From an uncultured Clostridia bacterium (lineage in GTDB: Bacteria > Bacillota > Clostridia > Christensenellales > Borkfalkiaceae): 38,937 nucleotides of DNA. Every line of letters starts with the position of its first letter. Within the stretch, counting starts at the first letter, position 1. Shown here piece after piece: positions 25,776-35,700 of this stretch. The DNA lies in NCBI GenBank assembly GCA_944367535.1, contig CALVWQ010000016.1, positions 1 to 38,937 of the forward strand. Direction: 5' to 3'. The notes beneath the pieces are model-generated. The model searched no databases and was not told the DNA's origin. It saw only the letters and a list, made by a program, of their open reading frames with translations. Both the position numbers and the translations under genes were made by a program.

Positions 25776-27449
25776 TTATTTAGAAAACTCTACTTTTACA
25801 ACAGTCCCTGCACCGAGTTTTGAACTTAACGAAAGCTTCGCCCCATAAAGTTCGCAGACATGTTTTACAATTGCAAGGCCAAGTCCCGTGCCGCCCGTCG
25901 CTCGGGAACGGGATTTATCCACCCTGTAAAATCTCTCGAAAATCCGGCTCTGATACGCGGCGTCTATGCCTATGCCGTTATCAGAAACAACAAGTTCCGA
26001 CGAAGATTTTTTATCTTTTAATGATATTTTCACTTCACCGCCCTCGTTATTGTATCTTATTCCGTTTTCCGCAAGATTTTTTATAAGTTCATAGATATGT
26101 TCGCGTTCAGCAAATACTTTCGCATCGCCCGAAACACTTACCTTTACTTTCTTTTCCGCCGCGAGCATATCGAGATTCTCCCTGACCTCGCGCGCCACGT
26201 CGCCGAGGCTTACTTCCGAAGCCTGACAGGCTGCCGCAGAAGTATTTTCGAGTTTGCTTAAATTAAGCATATCGTCTATAAGATTAAGAACGCGGTCAAG
26301 TTCTTTATTGATTTTACCCGAATATTCAAGTATAGTGCCGTCCTCGCTGCGCATGGATATAAGGTCATTAAAGCCCTTAACTGCCGTGAGAGGTGTTTTC
26401 AGTTCATGCGAAGCGTTTGCGAAAAATTCAAGGCGCATTTTTTCACCGTTCTTTGTATCTGTTATATCGCAAAGAACCGCGATGATGAGGGCGCTGTCAG
26501 TAAAGTTCACGGTGCACAGATACCATCTGTTTTCCGCCTCGAACTGAAATATCGCACCCGTCCTGTTGTCCGCGCACTCCCTTATTGCCGAAACGAAGAC
26601 TTCATCGGCGGTAAGCACTTCTATGTGCTTGCCCGCAGCGTCTCTGACCCCGAAAATCTCAGCAATACGGGGATTAGCTATCATGACATTCAGGTTACGG
26701 TCAAAAACGGCAATCCCGTCCGTAACGTTATTAAGCACATAGTCTAGTTTCTGTTTTCCGTCCCTTGCCGCCACGATATTTTCACGCAATCTCTCGCCTA
26801 AGTCGTTGATACCCGAAAGTATGGAATTTATATCCGAATCGTCGGTCGTGGGCGAAATTTTGTTATACGTTCCGTTTTCTATACCTTTGAGCGCGTCCTT
26901 GACTTGTTTTAGCGGTTTAAGGAAAACGCCGCTCAAAAAAACACTAGCCACGGTACTCACCGCCCATACCGCAATCAGTATGACGAGCATCGGGACCAAG
27001 GATTGCAAGGCATAAGAATCAATACTTTCAATCGGAACGGCAACCCTTATGAAAACATAACTATCGCCCGAAGCCACTTTTTCGGCATAATACATCATCT
27101 GTTTATCTAAAGTATCGCTCTTTCTTATGACCACTTGAGGAGAATCCGCGAGCGCTGCCACAATCTCTTGCCTGTCGATATGATTTTCCATACCGCTCAC
27201 GTCCGCCTGCATGCTGTCGGCTATAATCTTGCCCGTGGCATCCACGACCGTAACACGCACGTCGCGCGTACTTACGGGAAATGAGATATCCTCCGAATAA
27301 TTCGCCGCATATATCCCTGTTATTTCTTTTATTTTTCGTTCGGTCATCTCTTCATAATTGCCGTTCGTTACGAGAATACCTGCACCGAACATCAGAAGCA
27401 ACACAATTACCGTTACTATTATATTATAAATTATTAGTTTCTTTTTCAT
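25776..27449 (-). CDS. phoR: Phosphate-regulon sensor histidine kinase PhoR
   Basis: A 557-residue membrane sensor kinase. The order is membrane segment 1 (about 7-28), an extracytoplasmic sensor (30-150), membrane segment 2 (152-173), HAMP (174-228) and PAS (235-330). Then come the HisKA box FFANASHELKTPL with H348 as phosphorylation site, and HATPase motifs DNGIGID and GTGLGLAI. Length and order match Gram-positive PhoR, which autophosphorylates when phosphate is scarce and passes the phosphate to PhoB/PhoP. It is the last gene of the pst operon, six bases after phoB, with GGTGGG inside the end of phoB as its ribosome binding site. Confidence 0.92.
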   Translation of the reverse strand: MKKKLIIYNIIVTVIVLLLMFGAGILVTNGNYEEMTERKIKEITGIYAANYSEDISFPVSTRDVRVTVVDATGKIIADSMQADVSGMENHIDRQEIVAALADSPQVVIRKSDTLDKQMMYYAEKVASGDSYVFIRVAVPIESIDSYALQSLVPMLVILIAVWAVSTVASVFLSGVFLKPLKQVKDALKGIENGTYNKISPTTDDSDINSILSGINDLGERLRENIVAARDGKQKLDYVLNNVTDGIAVFDRNLNVMIANPRIAEIFGVRDAAGKHIEVLTADEVFVSAIRECADNRTGAIFQFEAENRWYLCTVNFTDSALIIAVLCDITDTKNGEKMRLEFFANASHELKTPLTAVKGFNDLISMRSEDGTILEYSGKINKELDRVLNLIDDMLNLSKLENTSAAACQASEVSLGDVAREVRENLDMLAAEKKVKVSVSGDAKVFAEREHIYELIKNLAENGIRYNNEGGEVKISLKDKKSSSELVVSDNGIGIDAAYQSRIFERFYRVDKSRSRATGGTGLGLAIVKHVCELYGAKLSLSSKLGAGTVVKVEFSK

Positions 27450-27455
27450 TTAAGA

Positions 27456-28133
27456 TTATAACCCACCAAGATGATATCCAACGCCTCTGACGGTGATTAT
27501 CTTTACCGACGACTTTTTTAGCGCTTTCCGCAAAGAGGCGACATGGATATCCAACGTACGGGTCTCGCCGAAATAGTCTTCGCCCCATACCTTATTGAAT
27601 ATCTCGTCGCGGTGCACAACGTTCGGCGCCGAAGCCACAAGCAGTTTCAGTAAATCGTATTCTTTCAGCGTGAGAGAAACGTCCTGACCGTTCACGGAAA
27701 CGGTGTGTCTGTTATCGTCGATTTTTATATCGCCATAAATAAACGCGCTTTTAGTATTGACACGGCGAAGCCCCGCATTGATTCTCGCAACGAGTTCCAA
27801 GACTCCGAAAGGCTTGGAAATATAATCGTCCGCACCCATATTAAGCCCTTTGACCTTGCTTATCTCCTCGCCTTTTGCGGAAACCATTATCACGGGCACG
27901 GCAGAATAGCAAGGTTTGGCTTTCAGGTTTTTAAGTATATCGTATCCGTCAGCGCCTTCAAGCATGATGTCGAGGAGAATAAGGTCCGGAATTCTCTTCT
28001 TCATTGCCTCGGCGAGCTCTGTTCCGTCCGCAAAACATTCACAGTCGAACCCGGCGCCAGTAAGCGCACAAAAATAAAGTTCGCGAATATTTTCCTCGTC
28101 GTCAACCGCATAAATCAATCGTTTTTCCGCCAT
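27456..28133 (-). CDS. phoB: Phosphate-regulon response regulator PhoB/PhoP
   Basis: A 225-residue OmpR-family regulator. The receiver has acidic pair D11/D12, phosphoacceptor D55 and K107. The winged-helix DNA-binding domain (about 130-225) ends with ASLRKALKKSS and RGVGYHL. An upstream in-frame start would add 24 residues encoded within the phoU end, so ATG at 28133 is preferred. The Shine-Dalgarno (AAAAAGGA) is rather far from it. The stop-start gap from phoU contains an imperfect tandem repeat (GGATAACGGTAAC / GGACAACGGTAAC). It should bind the Pho-box-like repeat ahead of pstS. Confidence 0.92.
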   Translation of the reverse strand: MAEKRLIYAVDDEENIRELYFCALTGAGFDCECFADGTELAEAMKKRIPDLILLDIMLEGADGYDILKNLKAKPCYSAVPVIMVSAKGEEISKVKGLNMGADDYISKPFGVLELVARINAGLRRVNTKSAFIYGDIKIDDNRHTVSVNGQDVSLTLKEYDLLKLLVASAPNVVHRDEIFNKVWGEDYFGETRTLDIHVASLRKALKKSSVKIITVRGVGYHLGGL

Positions 28134-28162
28134 TTTAGTTACCGTTGTCCTTTTTGTTACCG

Positions 28163-28816
28163 TTATCCTATTTTGTGATATCCCGTGATAGCGTATTCCA
28201 CCCATTCGCCGATATTTACCGCATGATCGGCGATGCGCTCTATATACTTAGCTATCATCATGAATAGTATTGCCTGGTCGGCATTTCTGCCGTCTTTTTT
28301 TATAAGTTCTACGAGTTCTCCCTTTATTTTGCCAAAGAGATTATCCACCCCGTCGTCCCGCCTGTCCAGAGACCTCGCAAGTTCCAAATCCCGGTTAATG
28401 TAACTCTGTACGCTGTCTTTAACCATGCCGGTCGCAAGTTTTGCCATCTCTTTAATATGAAAAGGCTCTTTAATAAAACTTTCTTCGCCGAACTGAAAGG
28501 TTATTTCGGAAATATCTGCCGCCTGGTCTGCAATTCTTTCAAGGTCGGTTATCATTTTCAGCGCTGCGCTTACATCCCTGAAATCACTCGCGACAGGATG
28601 TTCCATAAGAAGTATTTTAAGACAGTCCTGCTCTATTTCATGCTCTAAATTATCGACGTTTTTATCTTCTTTTATAACTTCACCCGCGAGTTCCGTATCC
28701 CTGTGCACGAGCGAATTAACCGATTTTTCTATCGCTATTTCCACCGTGCGGCACATCGCTATAAGTTTATTGAATACTGTGGTGAGTTCCTCTTCGTATT
28801 TGTTTCTTATACTCAT
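28163..28816 (-). CDS. phoU: Phosphate signalling protein PhoU
   Basis: The 217-residue product is two three-helix bundles, each with the PhoU metal-binding motif (EKDVD-like KEDKNVDNLE near 50-60 and RRDDGVDNLF near 150). PhoU links the Pst transporter to PhoR and damps signalling and uptake when phosphate is plentiful. It lies between pstB and phoB in the operon, 46 bases after pstB. The start has GGGAGA about 12 bases ahead. Length is typical. Confidence 0.95.
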   Translation of the reverse strand: MSIRNKYEEELTTVFNKLIAMCRTVEIAIEKSVNSLVHRDTELAGEVIKEDKNVDNLEHEIEQDCLKILLMEHPVASDFRDVSAALKMITDLERIADQAADISEITFQFGEESFIKEPFHIKEMAKLATGMVKDSVQSYINRDLELARSLDRRDDGVDNLFGKIKGELVELIKKDGRNADQAILFMMIAKYIERIADHAVNIGEWVEYAITGYHKIG

Positions 28817-28862
28817 ATTATAACATATCTCTCCCTTTATTACAATTATTTATCCGTTCACA

Positions 28863-29672
28863 TCAGCCGAATCTGCCCGTTATATAATTTTCGGTGCGCT
28901 TGTCGGCGGGACATGTAAATAGCGTCTGCGTGTCTGCAAACTCCACAAGTTCGCCGAGATAGAAAAACGCCGTCCTGTCGGCTATTCTGGTTGCCTGCTG
29001 CATATTGTGCGTAACGATGACTATGGTCAGGTCTTTCACGAGTTCCGACATCAGTTCTTCGATTTTCCCCGTGGAAATAGGGTCAAGCGCACTTGTGGGT
29101 TCGTCCATTAACAGGATTTTCGGTTGGGCGGCGAGAGACCTCGCTATACACAGCCTTTGTTGCTGACCGCCCGACAGCCCCAACGCACTTTTATTCAGTC
29201 TGTCTTTTAATTCATCCCAAATACTCGCGCGTTTAAGGCTCGTTTCCACTATTTCGTCCAGCTCCGCTTTCTTTCTTATCCCGAACGTCCGCGGCGCGAA
29301 CGCCACGTTATCATATACGCTCATAGGGAAAGGATTGGGTTTCTGAAACACCATTCCCACATTCTTTCTCAGTGCCGACAAATCGATGTCTTTCGCGTAA
29401 ATATCCTTTTCGCCTATCGTAATGCTTCCCTCTATACGGCAACCGTCTACCAAGTCGTTCATCCTGTTTAACGTCTTTAAAAGCGTGGATTTACCGCAGC
29501 CCGAGGGACCTATCATGGCGGTTATCTCGTTCTTTTTCAGCTCCATGCTGACTTCCTTCAACGCCTGAAAATTTCCGTAATACAGATTAAGCGACTTTAT
29601 GTTTACCGCTATGTCCGAAGTAAAATCGAATATATCCAGATTGTCTTTTACGGTTTGTTTTTTATCTTTCAT
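28863..29672 (-). CDS. pstB: Phosphate ABC transporter ATP-binding protein PstB
   Basis: A 269-residue ATPase with Walker [10 protein letters not shown] (residues 55-63), signature LSGGQQQR, Walker B ILLMDEP and the H-loop VTHNMQQA. It drives phosphate import through the fused PstC-PstA channel. A longer in-frame start would reach into pstCA; the ATG at 29672 is chosen because AGGAGG lies seven bases before it and homology begins soon after. The stop-start gap from pstCA is 11 bases. Confidence 0.97.
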   Translation of the reverse strand: MKDKKQTVKDNLDIFDFTSDIAVNIKSLNLYYGNFQALKEVSMELKKNEITAMIGPSGCGKSTLLKTLNRMNDLVDGCRIEGSITIGEKDIYAKDIDLSALRKNVGMVFQKPNPFPMSVYDNVAFAPRTFGIRKKAELDEIVETSLKRASIWDELKDRLNKSALGLSGGQQQRLCIARSLAAQPKILLMDEPTSALDPISTGKIEELMSELVKDLTIVIVTHNMQQATRIADRTAFFYLGELVEFADTQTLFTCPADKRTENYITGRFG

Positions 29673-29683
29673 TGCCGTCCTCC

Positions 29684-31561
29684 TCAGTGTGATTTTTTTA
29701 CCCGTTTCTGAATGGCGTATACCGCAAGATTCAATAAAAGCGAAAATATAAGCAGTATCAACGCCAGCATATACGCCTGCCCCATATACAGCCCTTCGTT
29801 CGCGCAATAATACAGGAGAACAGTGAACGAACTGCCGCGCTCGGCGGGATTGCCGGTAAAAGTAAGCGTCGTACCCATAGTGAACACGAGTGCCGCGGAT
29901 TCGCCGAGAATTCTGCCTATCGAGAGAATGGACGCAGTGGCGATACCCGGGAATGCCGACGGAAGCACTACTTTAAAAATAGTCCTGACTTTATTTGCGC
30001 CCAGCCCGTAACTCGCTTCGCGCAGCGTCATGGGCACTGCGTGCAGGCTCTCTTCGGTAGAACGTATCACGGTGGGAAGAACGACGAGAGTCATCGTGAG
30101 CGCGCCCGCAAGCACCGAACTTCCGCCGAGCAATCTTGCAAACACGATGTTCCCGAATAACCCGAATACGATTGACGGTATTCCCGACAGCGTGTCTATA
30201 AAAGTCCTTATTATTTTTACGGGTCTGCTGTCAGGTTTGGCATATTCGTGCAGATATATTGCCGCGCCTATGCCTATCGGAAGCGCAATTACAAGGGAAA
30301 TGGCGATAAGTTCGAGCGTTGCAAAAAAAGCGGGCGCGAAAGTAGGTGTGTCTATCTGCTGTTTGGAAAAGAAAAAGTCGAAAGAAAAATTCGCGATACC
30401 GTTTATTACTATATATATCACCACCGCCGCAAGGCAAATTGCAACAAGCGCCGCGCATATTGCGGCAAAAATTTTCAAGCCCTCCGAAACTTTCCCCTTT
30501 CTCAAATATTTTACATCGCTATTACATGAACTCGTCAGTTTTTTTACGCCGCGCTTGCCCTTGAAATCCTTTGGCACGAGATTAAGAGAAAGAGTTATTA
30601 TCAGAATAAATATCAAAAGCACAAGCCCCGTTGCGATGAGCGCGCTGCGGTGTATATCAGTCGCATACCCCATCTCCATTACTATATTCGTGGTAAGAGT
30701 TCTGATGTAAGAAAACAGTCCTGTCGGAAACAATGTGCGATTTCCCGAAATCCAGATGACTGCCATAGCCTCGCCCATAGCCCTTCCGATTCCGAGAATA
30801 AGCGAAGAAACTATCCCCGAACGCGCCGCGGGAACTACTGCACGGAACACTGCCTGAGCCTTGGTATTACCGAGCGCCAGCGCACCCTCGTAATAACTCT
30901 GCGGCACCGCCTCGATTGCGTTTTTAGACAACGAAGCGACGGTCGGAATTATCATGACGGACAAAAGTATAGAGCAGGCGAGTATTCCCTGACCTATACC
31001 TGCGCTGTTCATGTTCGCAAGAAAAGGCACGAGCACTTCAAGACCGAAAAGTCCGTATATAATCGAAGGTATTCCCGCGAGCAGTTTTATAACCTGGTCG
31101 AATACCGCGCGCAGATTGATTTTATTTATCAGCGCTGCAACGCGCGCCGCCGCCTTATTTTTTCCCTTGTATTCGAGATGAAATTTTTCGGGGCACCAAT
31201 AAGACAGAAAAACCGCGGTAAACACGCCCACCGTGCCGCCGATTACCGCCGCGCCGAAAGTAACTATTACGGAATTTACTATCATCGGCAATATGCCGTA
31301 CTTTCCGTATTCGGGAGACCACAGCGTGCCGAAAAGGAAATTAAATACTCCGACTTCGCGCAACGCGGGAACGGAACCGTACAGAATATAACCCGTTATT
31401 CCCAAAACCGCCACTATCGAAAAAAGCGCACAGACAATAAAAATTATCTTTGCCGTCACTTCTTTCATTTTGCTTTTACTGCCGCGACGACGGCTTTTCA
31501 AAGTCGGCGCCGCGGCAACATTCATATTATTTATATCAGCCATGTTTTTAATATCAGCCAT
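29684..31561 (-). CDS. pstCA: Fused phosphate ABC transporter permease PstC-PstA
   Basis: A single 625-residue ORF holds both permeases of the Pst system. The PstC half covers about residues 30-330 ([50 protein letters not shown] as its EAA-type loop). A basic linker ([16 protein letters not shown]...) leads to the PstA half (about 360-625: [43 protein letters not shown] as EAA loop). Usually these are two genes of about 300 residues each. The N-terminus repeats MADIKNM/MADINNM, a 21-base duplication that also gives two possible starts; AAAGGAATT precedes the first. The frame is open across the linker with no internal stop, so the fusion is real unless a base was lost. Confidence 0.9.
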   Translation of the reverse strand: MADIKNMADINNMNVAAAPTLKSRRRGSKSKMKEVTAKIIFIVCALFSIVAVLGITGYILYGSVPALREVGVFNFLFGTLWSPEYGKYGILPMIVNSVIVTFGAAVIGGTVGVFTAVFLSYWCPEKFHLEYKGKNKAAARVAALINKINLRAVFDQVIKLLAGIPSIIYGLFGLEVLVPFLANMNSAGIGQGILACSILLSVMIIPTVASLSKNAIEAVPQSYYEGALALGNTKAQAVFRAVVPAARSGIVSSLILGIGRAMGEAMAVIWISGNRTLFPTGLFSYIRTLTTNIVMEMGYATDIHRSALIATGLVLLIFILIITLSLNLVPKDFKGKRGVKKLTSSCNSDVKYLRKGKVSEGLKIFAAICAALVAICLAAVVIYIVINGIANFSFDFFFSKQQIDTPTFAPAFFATLELIAISLVIALPIGIGAAIYLHEYAKPDSRPVKIIRTFIDTLSGIPSIVFGLFGNIVFARLLGGSSVLAGALTMTLVVLPTVIRSTEESLHAVPMTLREASYGLGANKVRTIFKVVLPSAFPGIATASILSIGRILGESAALVFTMGTTLTFTGNPAERGSSFTVLLYYCANEGLYMGQAYMLALILLIFSLLLNLAVYAIQKRVKKSH

Positions 31562-31573
31562 AATTCCTTTTAA

Positions 31574-31598
31574 GGCGGGTGGATTTTATCCGCCCGCC
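31574..31598. promoter_or_regulatory. Intercistronic hairpin between pstS and pstCA
   Basis: An 11-bp stem with one G-T pair (GGCGGGTGGAT, loop TTT, ATCCGCCCGCC) fills most of the gap. No U-run follows it on the minus strand. It probably protects the pstS message so that binding protein outnumbers the membrane subunits, a common arrangement in binding-protein operons; it is also only 13 bases from the pstCA start. Confidence 0.5.
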
Positions 31599-31624
31599 GA
31601 AACATTTCGTTATTCCGCGCTTAA

Positions 31625-32530
31625 TTATTTTGCCTCAATCGCGGTCCCTTTCATGTAAAGATTGAATAACTGGTCGAAAGTTACGTTTGTAAGTTTACTG
31701 CCCTTTTTGACTATAACCGCGATTCCGTCGTCCGCAATCTTGTGTGAAACTATGCCCGTCTCGCTTGATTTCAAGTCTCTCGAACTCATGCCTATATCGT
31801 TCGTTCCTTCCTGAGCGCCCGTGATTCCCTGACCAGAACCCTGCGCGTCGATATTGACGGTTATCCCGGGATTGAGTTCTGTATACGCTGCGACGAATTT
31901 TCTCATAAGCGGTTCGACGGACGTTGAACCGGTGATATTGAGCACCGTCTTGGTACCGGTATAAGCCGTATAAGTCTTTATTTGAAGTCCGCTGACGGTA
32001 ACGTACCCTTCCTCTCCTATTATTTCCTGTCCCGCCTCGCTCTCTATGAAGTTTACGAAATTAACTGCGAGGTCGTTTGCATTGAATCTTTGTTCGTTCC
32101 ATACGAGATTAAAGGGACGCGATAATTTGTATGATTTATTAACCACGTTTTCTACTGTCGCATCAACTCCTTCTACCTTTACCGCCTGTACCTTATCTGC
32201 ATTGGGAGCAAGACTACCTAGAGAAATGTATCCGAGCGTATCGTATCTCTGCGCTACCGCAGTTATGACAGCGGCAGTACTGGTGCTCTCCGACACCACG
32301 GTACTGAGTTGTGAGCTTTCAAGAGCTTCCTCTATCGAAACTCCCTCACTGCTTTTGACAAGTTCGTGAAACGCGCTGCGCGTTCCGCTCGCCGGCTCGC
32401 GGCCTATCGCACGGGTTATGTTTGACGAAGCGTCGTCTGCCCCGCCGTTGTTACAACCCACTGCCGCTACGCCAAGCATACAGACCGAGAGCACCGCGGC
32501 GAGAATTTTCCATAATTTTTTCGCTTTCAT
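31625..32530 (-). CDS. pstS: Phosphate-binding lipoprotein PstS with circularly permuted order
   Basis: A 301-residue lipoprotein (signal peptide, lipobox AAVGC, C26) that captures phosphate for PstCA-PstB. The order of the segments is swapped against classical PstS. Residues 33-180 carry the part normally found second (GREPASGTRSAF, then GYISLGSL, KLSRPFNLVW, GQEIIGEEGYV). Residues 196-296 carry the part normally found first (NITGSTSVEPLMRKF, GSGQGITGAQEGTNDIGMSSRDL, DGIAVIV, then FDQLFNLYMKGT). All phosphate-contacting loops (GSTSVEP, GSGQG, SSRDL, SGTRS) are present. The start chosen has AAAGGAG in front of ATG at 32530; a longer form would begin at the -10 box of the promoter. Confidence 0.9.
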   Translation of the reverse strand: MKAKKLWKILAAVLSVCMLGVAAVGCNNGGADDASSNITRAIGREPASGTRSAFHELVKSSEGVSIEEALESSQLSTVVSESTSTAAVITAVAQRYDTLGYISLGSLAPNADKVQAVKVEGVDATVENVVNKSYKLSRPFNLVWNEQRFNANDLAVNFVNFIESEAGQEIIGEEGYVTVSGLQIKTYTAYTGTKTVLNITGSTSVEPLMRKFVAAYTELNPGITVNIDAQGSGQGITGAQEGTNDIGMSSRDLKSSETGIVSHKIADDGIAVIVKKGSKLTNVTFDQLFNLYMKGTAIEAK

Positions 32531-32570
32531 TTTTTTACTCCTTTCTTTTCGTTTTCTTTTTTGTACCTTC

Positions 32571-32576
32571 ATTATA
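32571..32576 (-). promoter_or_regulatory. -10 box of the pst operon promoter
   Basis: A perfect TATAAT lies 41 bases before the pstS start codon, giving a leader of about 34 bases. There is no recognisable -35 box at the right distance (TAGATA), as expected for a promoter that needs an activator. Confidence 0.6.
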
Positions 32577-32618
32577 GAAAAAACAACCTTTACTATCTAT
32601 CATACTTTGGAAAAATAA

Positions 32619-32635
32619 ATGTAAAATCTGTGTAA
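32619..32635 (-). promoter_or_regulatory. Pho-box-like direct repeat
   Basis: On the minus strand TTACAC-AGATT-TTACAT forms two six-base repeats spaced by exactly 11 bases. Each fits the Gram-positive PhoP consensus TT(A/C/T)A(C/T)A or differs by one base. It lies about 55-70 bases before the inferred transcription start of pstS, a sensible position for PhoB activation of the operon that also encodes PhoB and PhoR. Confidence 0.55.
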
Positions 32636-32671
32636 AATCACCTGTTTGCGATAAAGATTTTCAGATTAACA

Positions 32672-32703
32672 GCTAACGCCGCGGATAAATCCGCGGCGTT
32701 AGC
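32672..32703. terminator. Palindrome between gltB and pstS, probable gltB terminator
   Basis: A perfect 15-bp stem (GCTAACGCCGCGGAT with ATCCGCGGCGTTAGC, 2-base spacer) begins 60 bases after the gltB stop. The T-run on the minus strand is poor (GTTAATC), so termination may be incomplete and some gltB transcripts could run into the pst operon. Confidence 0.5.
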
Positions 32704-32762
32704 CGAAAAAATTATAAGTGGGTAAATGGCTTTCTACATTATAATTTCATTAATATCTATAT

Positions 32763-35700
32763 TTACTCGTCAATATGCCTGAATGCTTCAAGTTCCGCTT
32801 CATCTTTTGATAAACCGAGCGAAATATATTTTTGTATTTTATCGGTTACTTTTTTATAATCCTTTGGAATTATCTTTTTGAAATCGGAAATACGGCTCTC
32901 GAAATTTTCAAGTATGCTTTTAGCGACCGCCGAACCCGTTGCGGCAAAATGTCTGCTTATCAGTTCTTTTAATTGAGCCTTATCCTCCTCGGTCGTTACC
33001 TGTCCGATAATAATCATTTCCTTATTTACACGCTTATACAGATCGTGATTTTTATCCAATACGTAAGCCACACCTCCGCTCATACCTGCGGCGAGATTTT
33101 TACCCGTTTTTCCGAGTATAACCGCTTTACCGCCTGTCATGTATTCGAGTCCGTGATCGCCCACTCCTTCGACTACGGCGACCGCACCCGAATTTCTGAC
33201 GCAGAATCTCTCGCCCGCGACACCACCTATATAAGCCTCGCCGCCCGTCGCCCCGTAAAGCGCAACGTTGCCGACTATAATATTCTCATCCCATTTATAA
33301 TTTGCCTCATCAGAAGGGTATAGCGCGAGTTTTCCGCCCGAAAGCCCTTTACCGAACGAATCGTTTGCGTCGCCCTGCAAGGTCAGAGTGATTCCTTTGG
33401 GTAGAAATGCGCCGAAAGACTGTCCTCCATACCCCTTGCAATGCACGGTGAAAAAATCATCGGGAAGGGTGTTACCGTAATTCTTTGTAACATAAGAACC
33501 GAGCAGAGTACCGAAAGCACGGTCGGTATTGCCGACAGTGATATCGATTTGAGCTTTTTCCGCCTTCCCCGCCGAGTTTCTGAAAGCGACCGTGAGCACC
33601 TTGCTGTCCTTAGTATCGCCGAGTTTAAAGTCGTATGCGCATGCAGGGTCGAAAGTTCTGTTTGCGTAGTGAGCGTACTTATCCGAAATAACCGCTTGAA
33701 GATTTATTTTTTCCGTGCGCTCAGTCATCACATTTGTACGAGGTACGAGCATATCGGTTCTTCCTACCATTTCGTTAACCGTCCTGAAACCTAGTTTTGC
33801 CATGATTTCACGAAGTTGCCGTGCGGTAAAAAGCATAAAATTCATAACGTATTCGGGTTTGCCTTTAAACCTCTTTCTTAATTCTTCGTTTTGCGTAGCA
33901 ACGCCGAAAGGACAGGTATCGAGATTGCATACACGCATCATCATGCAACCCATTGTAACCAGCGGCGCCGTGGCAAAGCCGTATTCTTCCGCGCCGAGCA
34001 GAGCGGCGATTGCGACGTCTCTGCCGCTCATGAGCTTTCCGTCTGTCTCGACCACAACCCTGTTACGAAGACCGTTTTCTATAAGAGTACGGTGCGTTTC
34101 TGCCACGCCAAGTTCCCAGGGAAGCCCTGCGTGATGAATTGAACTATACGGGGCGGCACCTGTTCCTCCGTCATGTCCGGAAACAAGAATGACCTCAGCA
34201 CCCGCTTTAGCCACGCCGGACGCTATGGTTCCAACCCCCGCCTCTGACACAAGTTTAACAGAAATACGCGCTTTACCGTTTGCGTTTTTTAAATCATATA
34301 TAAGTTCCGCAAGGTCCTCTATCGAATAAATATCATGGTGCGGCGGAGGAGAAATGAGCGAAACGCCTGTCGTGGAATATCTCGTCTTTGCTATCCAGGG
34401 ATAGACTTTTTTGCCGGGCAAATGTCCGCCCTCTCCCGGTTTTGCGCCCTGCGCCATTTTAATCTGTATTTCTTCCGCGTTGACGAGATACTCACTCGTA
34501 ACCCCGAACCTACCGGAAGCCACCTGTTTGATTTTGCTGTTGCGTTCGGTCCCGAATCTTTCGGTTTTTTCGCCGCCTTCTCCCGAATTGGATTTGCCTC
34601 CGAGCCTGTTCATGGCTATCGCCATGCACTCGTGCGCTTCCTCGGATATGGAGCCGTAAGACATTGCTCCCGTTTTGAATCTCTTTACTATCTCGTATTC
34701 GCTTTCCACTTCTTCGAGCGGCACGCCTTTTTCAGGGAACTTAAAGTCAAGAAGGCTCCTCAAAGTATGTGGCGTCTCGTTGTCCACGAGTTCGGTATAA
34801 AGTCTGAATTTTTCGAAACTCCCTTCCCTGACCGCACGTTGAAGGGCTATTATCGTGCGAGGATTATAAAGGTGGTCTTCTTTCGCGTCACCCTTTTCCA
34901 GCGCGCGTACGCCTACCTCCGACGAAGAAATCTCACTCGTGTCGAGCGGGTCAAAAGCTGCGTCGTGTCTGAATCTTATATCCTGTTCAATTTCTTCAAG
35001 TCCTATGCCTCCCGCCCTGCTGACGGTATTGGTAAAGTATTTTTTTATGACTTTTTCATCAATACCCACCGCCTCGAATATCTGTGCCGATTGATATGAC
35101 TGCAATGTGGACACACCCATTTTGGCAGCTATCTTTACAATTCCCTTCATAATCGCCCAATTATAATCGTCGATTGCAGTATGAGAATCTTTATCGAGTA
35201 TTCCCTCACTCACGAGTTCTTCTATGCATTCGTGAGCAAGGTATGGATAGATAGCCCGTGCGCCATAACCCAGAAGCGTTGCAAAATGATGTACGTTTCT
35301 CGGTTCGCCGCTTTCCAGGATTATGGAAACCGCAGTCCTTTTTTTTGTGCGAATCAAATACTGTTCCATAGCAGATACCGCGAGAAGCGAGGGTATGGCG
35401 AGCTTGTTTTCGTCCGTTCCCCTGTCGGAGAGAACGATTATGTTCGCGCCGTTGCGAAAAGCCTTTTCGCAATTTACAAACATATCTTCAAGCGCGTCCT
35501 CGAGAGACGTGTTTTTATAGAAAGTCAAAGAGACGTCAGCACACCTGAAATGCGGCCTGTTCAAAGACCTTATTTTAAGCATGTCTACGCCCGTAAGTAT
35601 GGGGTGCTCTATTTCCAGCACCCTGCAATTTTCGCCTTTTTCTTCGAGAAGATTTCCGTCGGAGCCGACATACACCGTCGTGTCGGTAACTATCTTTTCG

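Noticed and set aside
34335-35099. Plus-strand ORF of 254 codons inside gltB
   Set aside because: Falls entirely within the FMN-barrel coding region of gltB and has no independent support.
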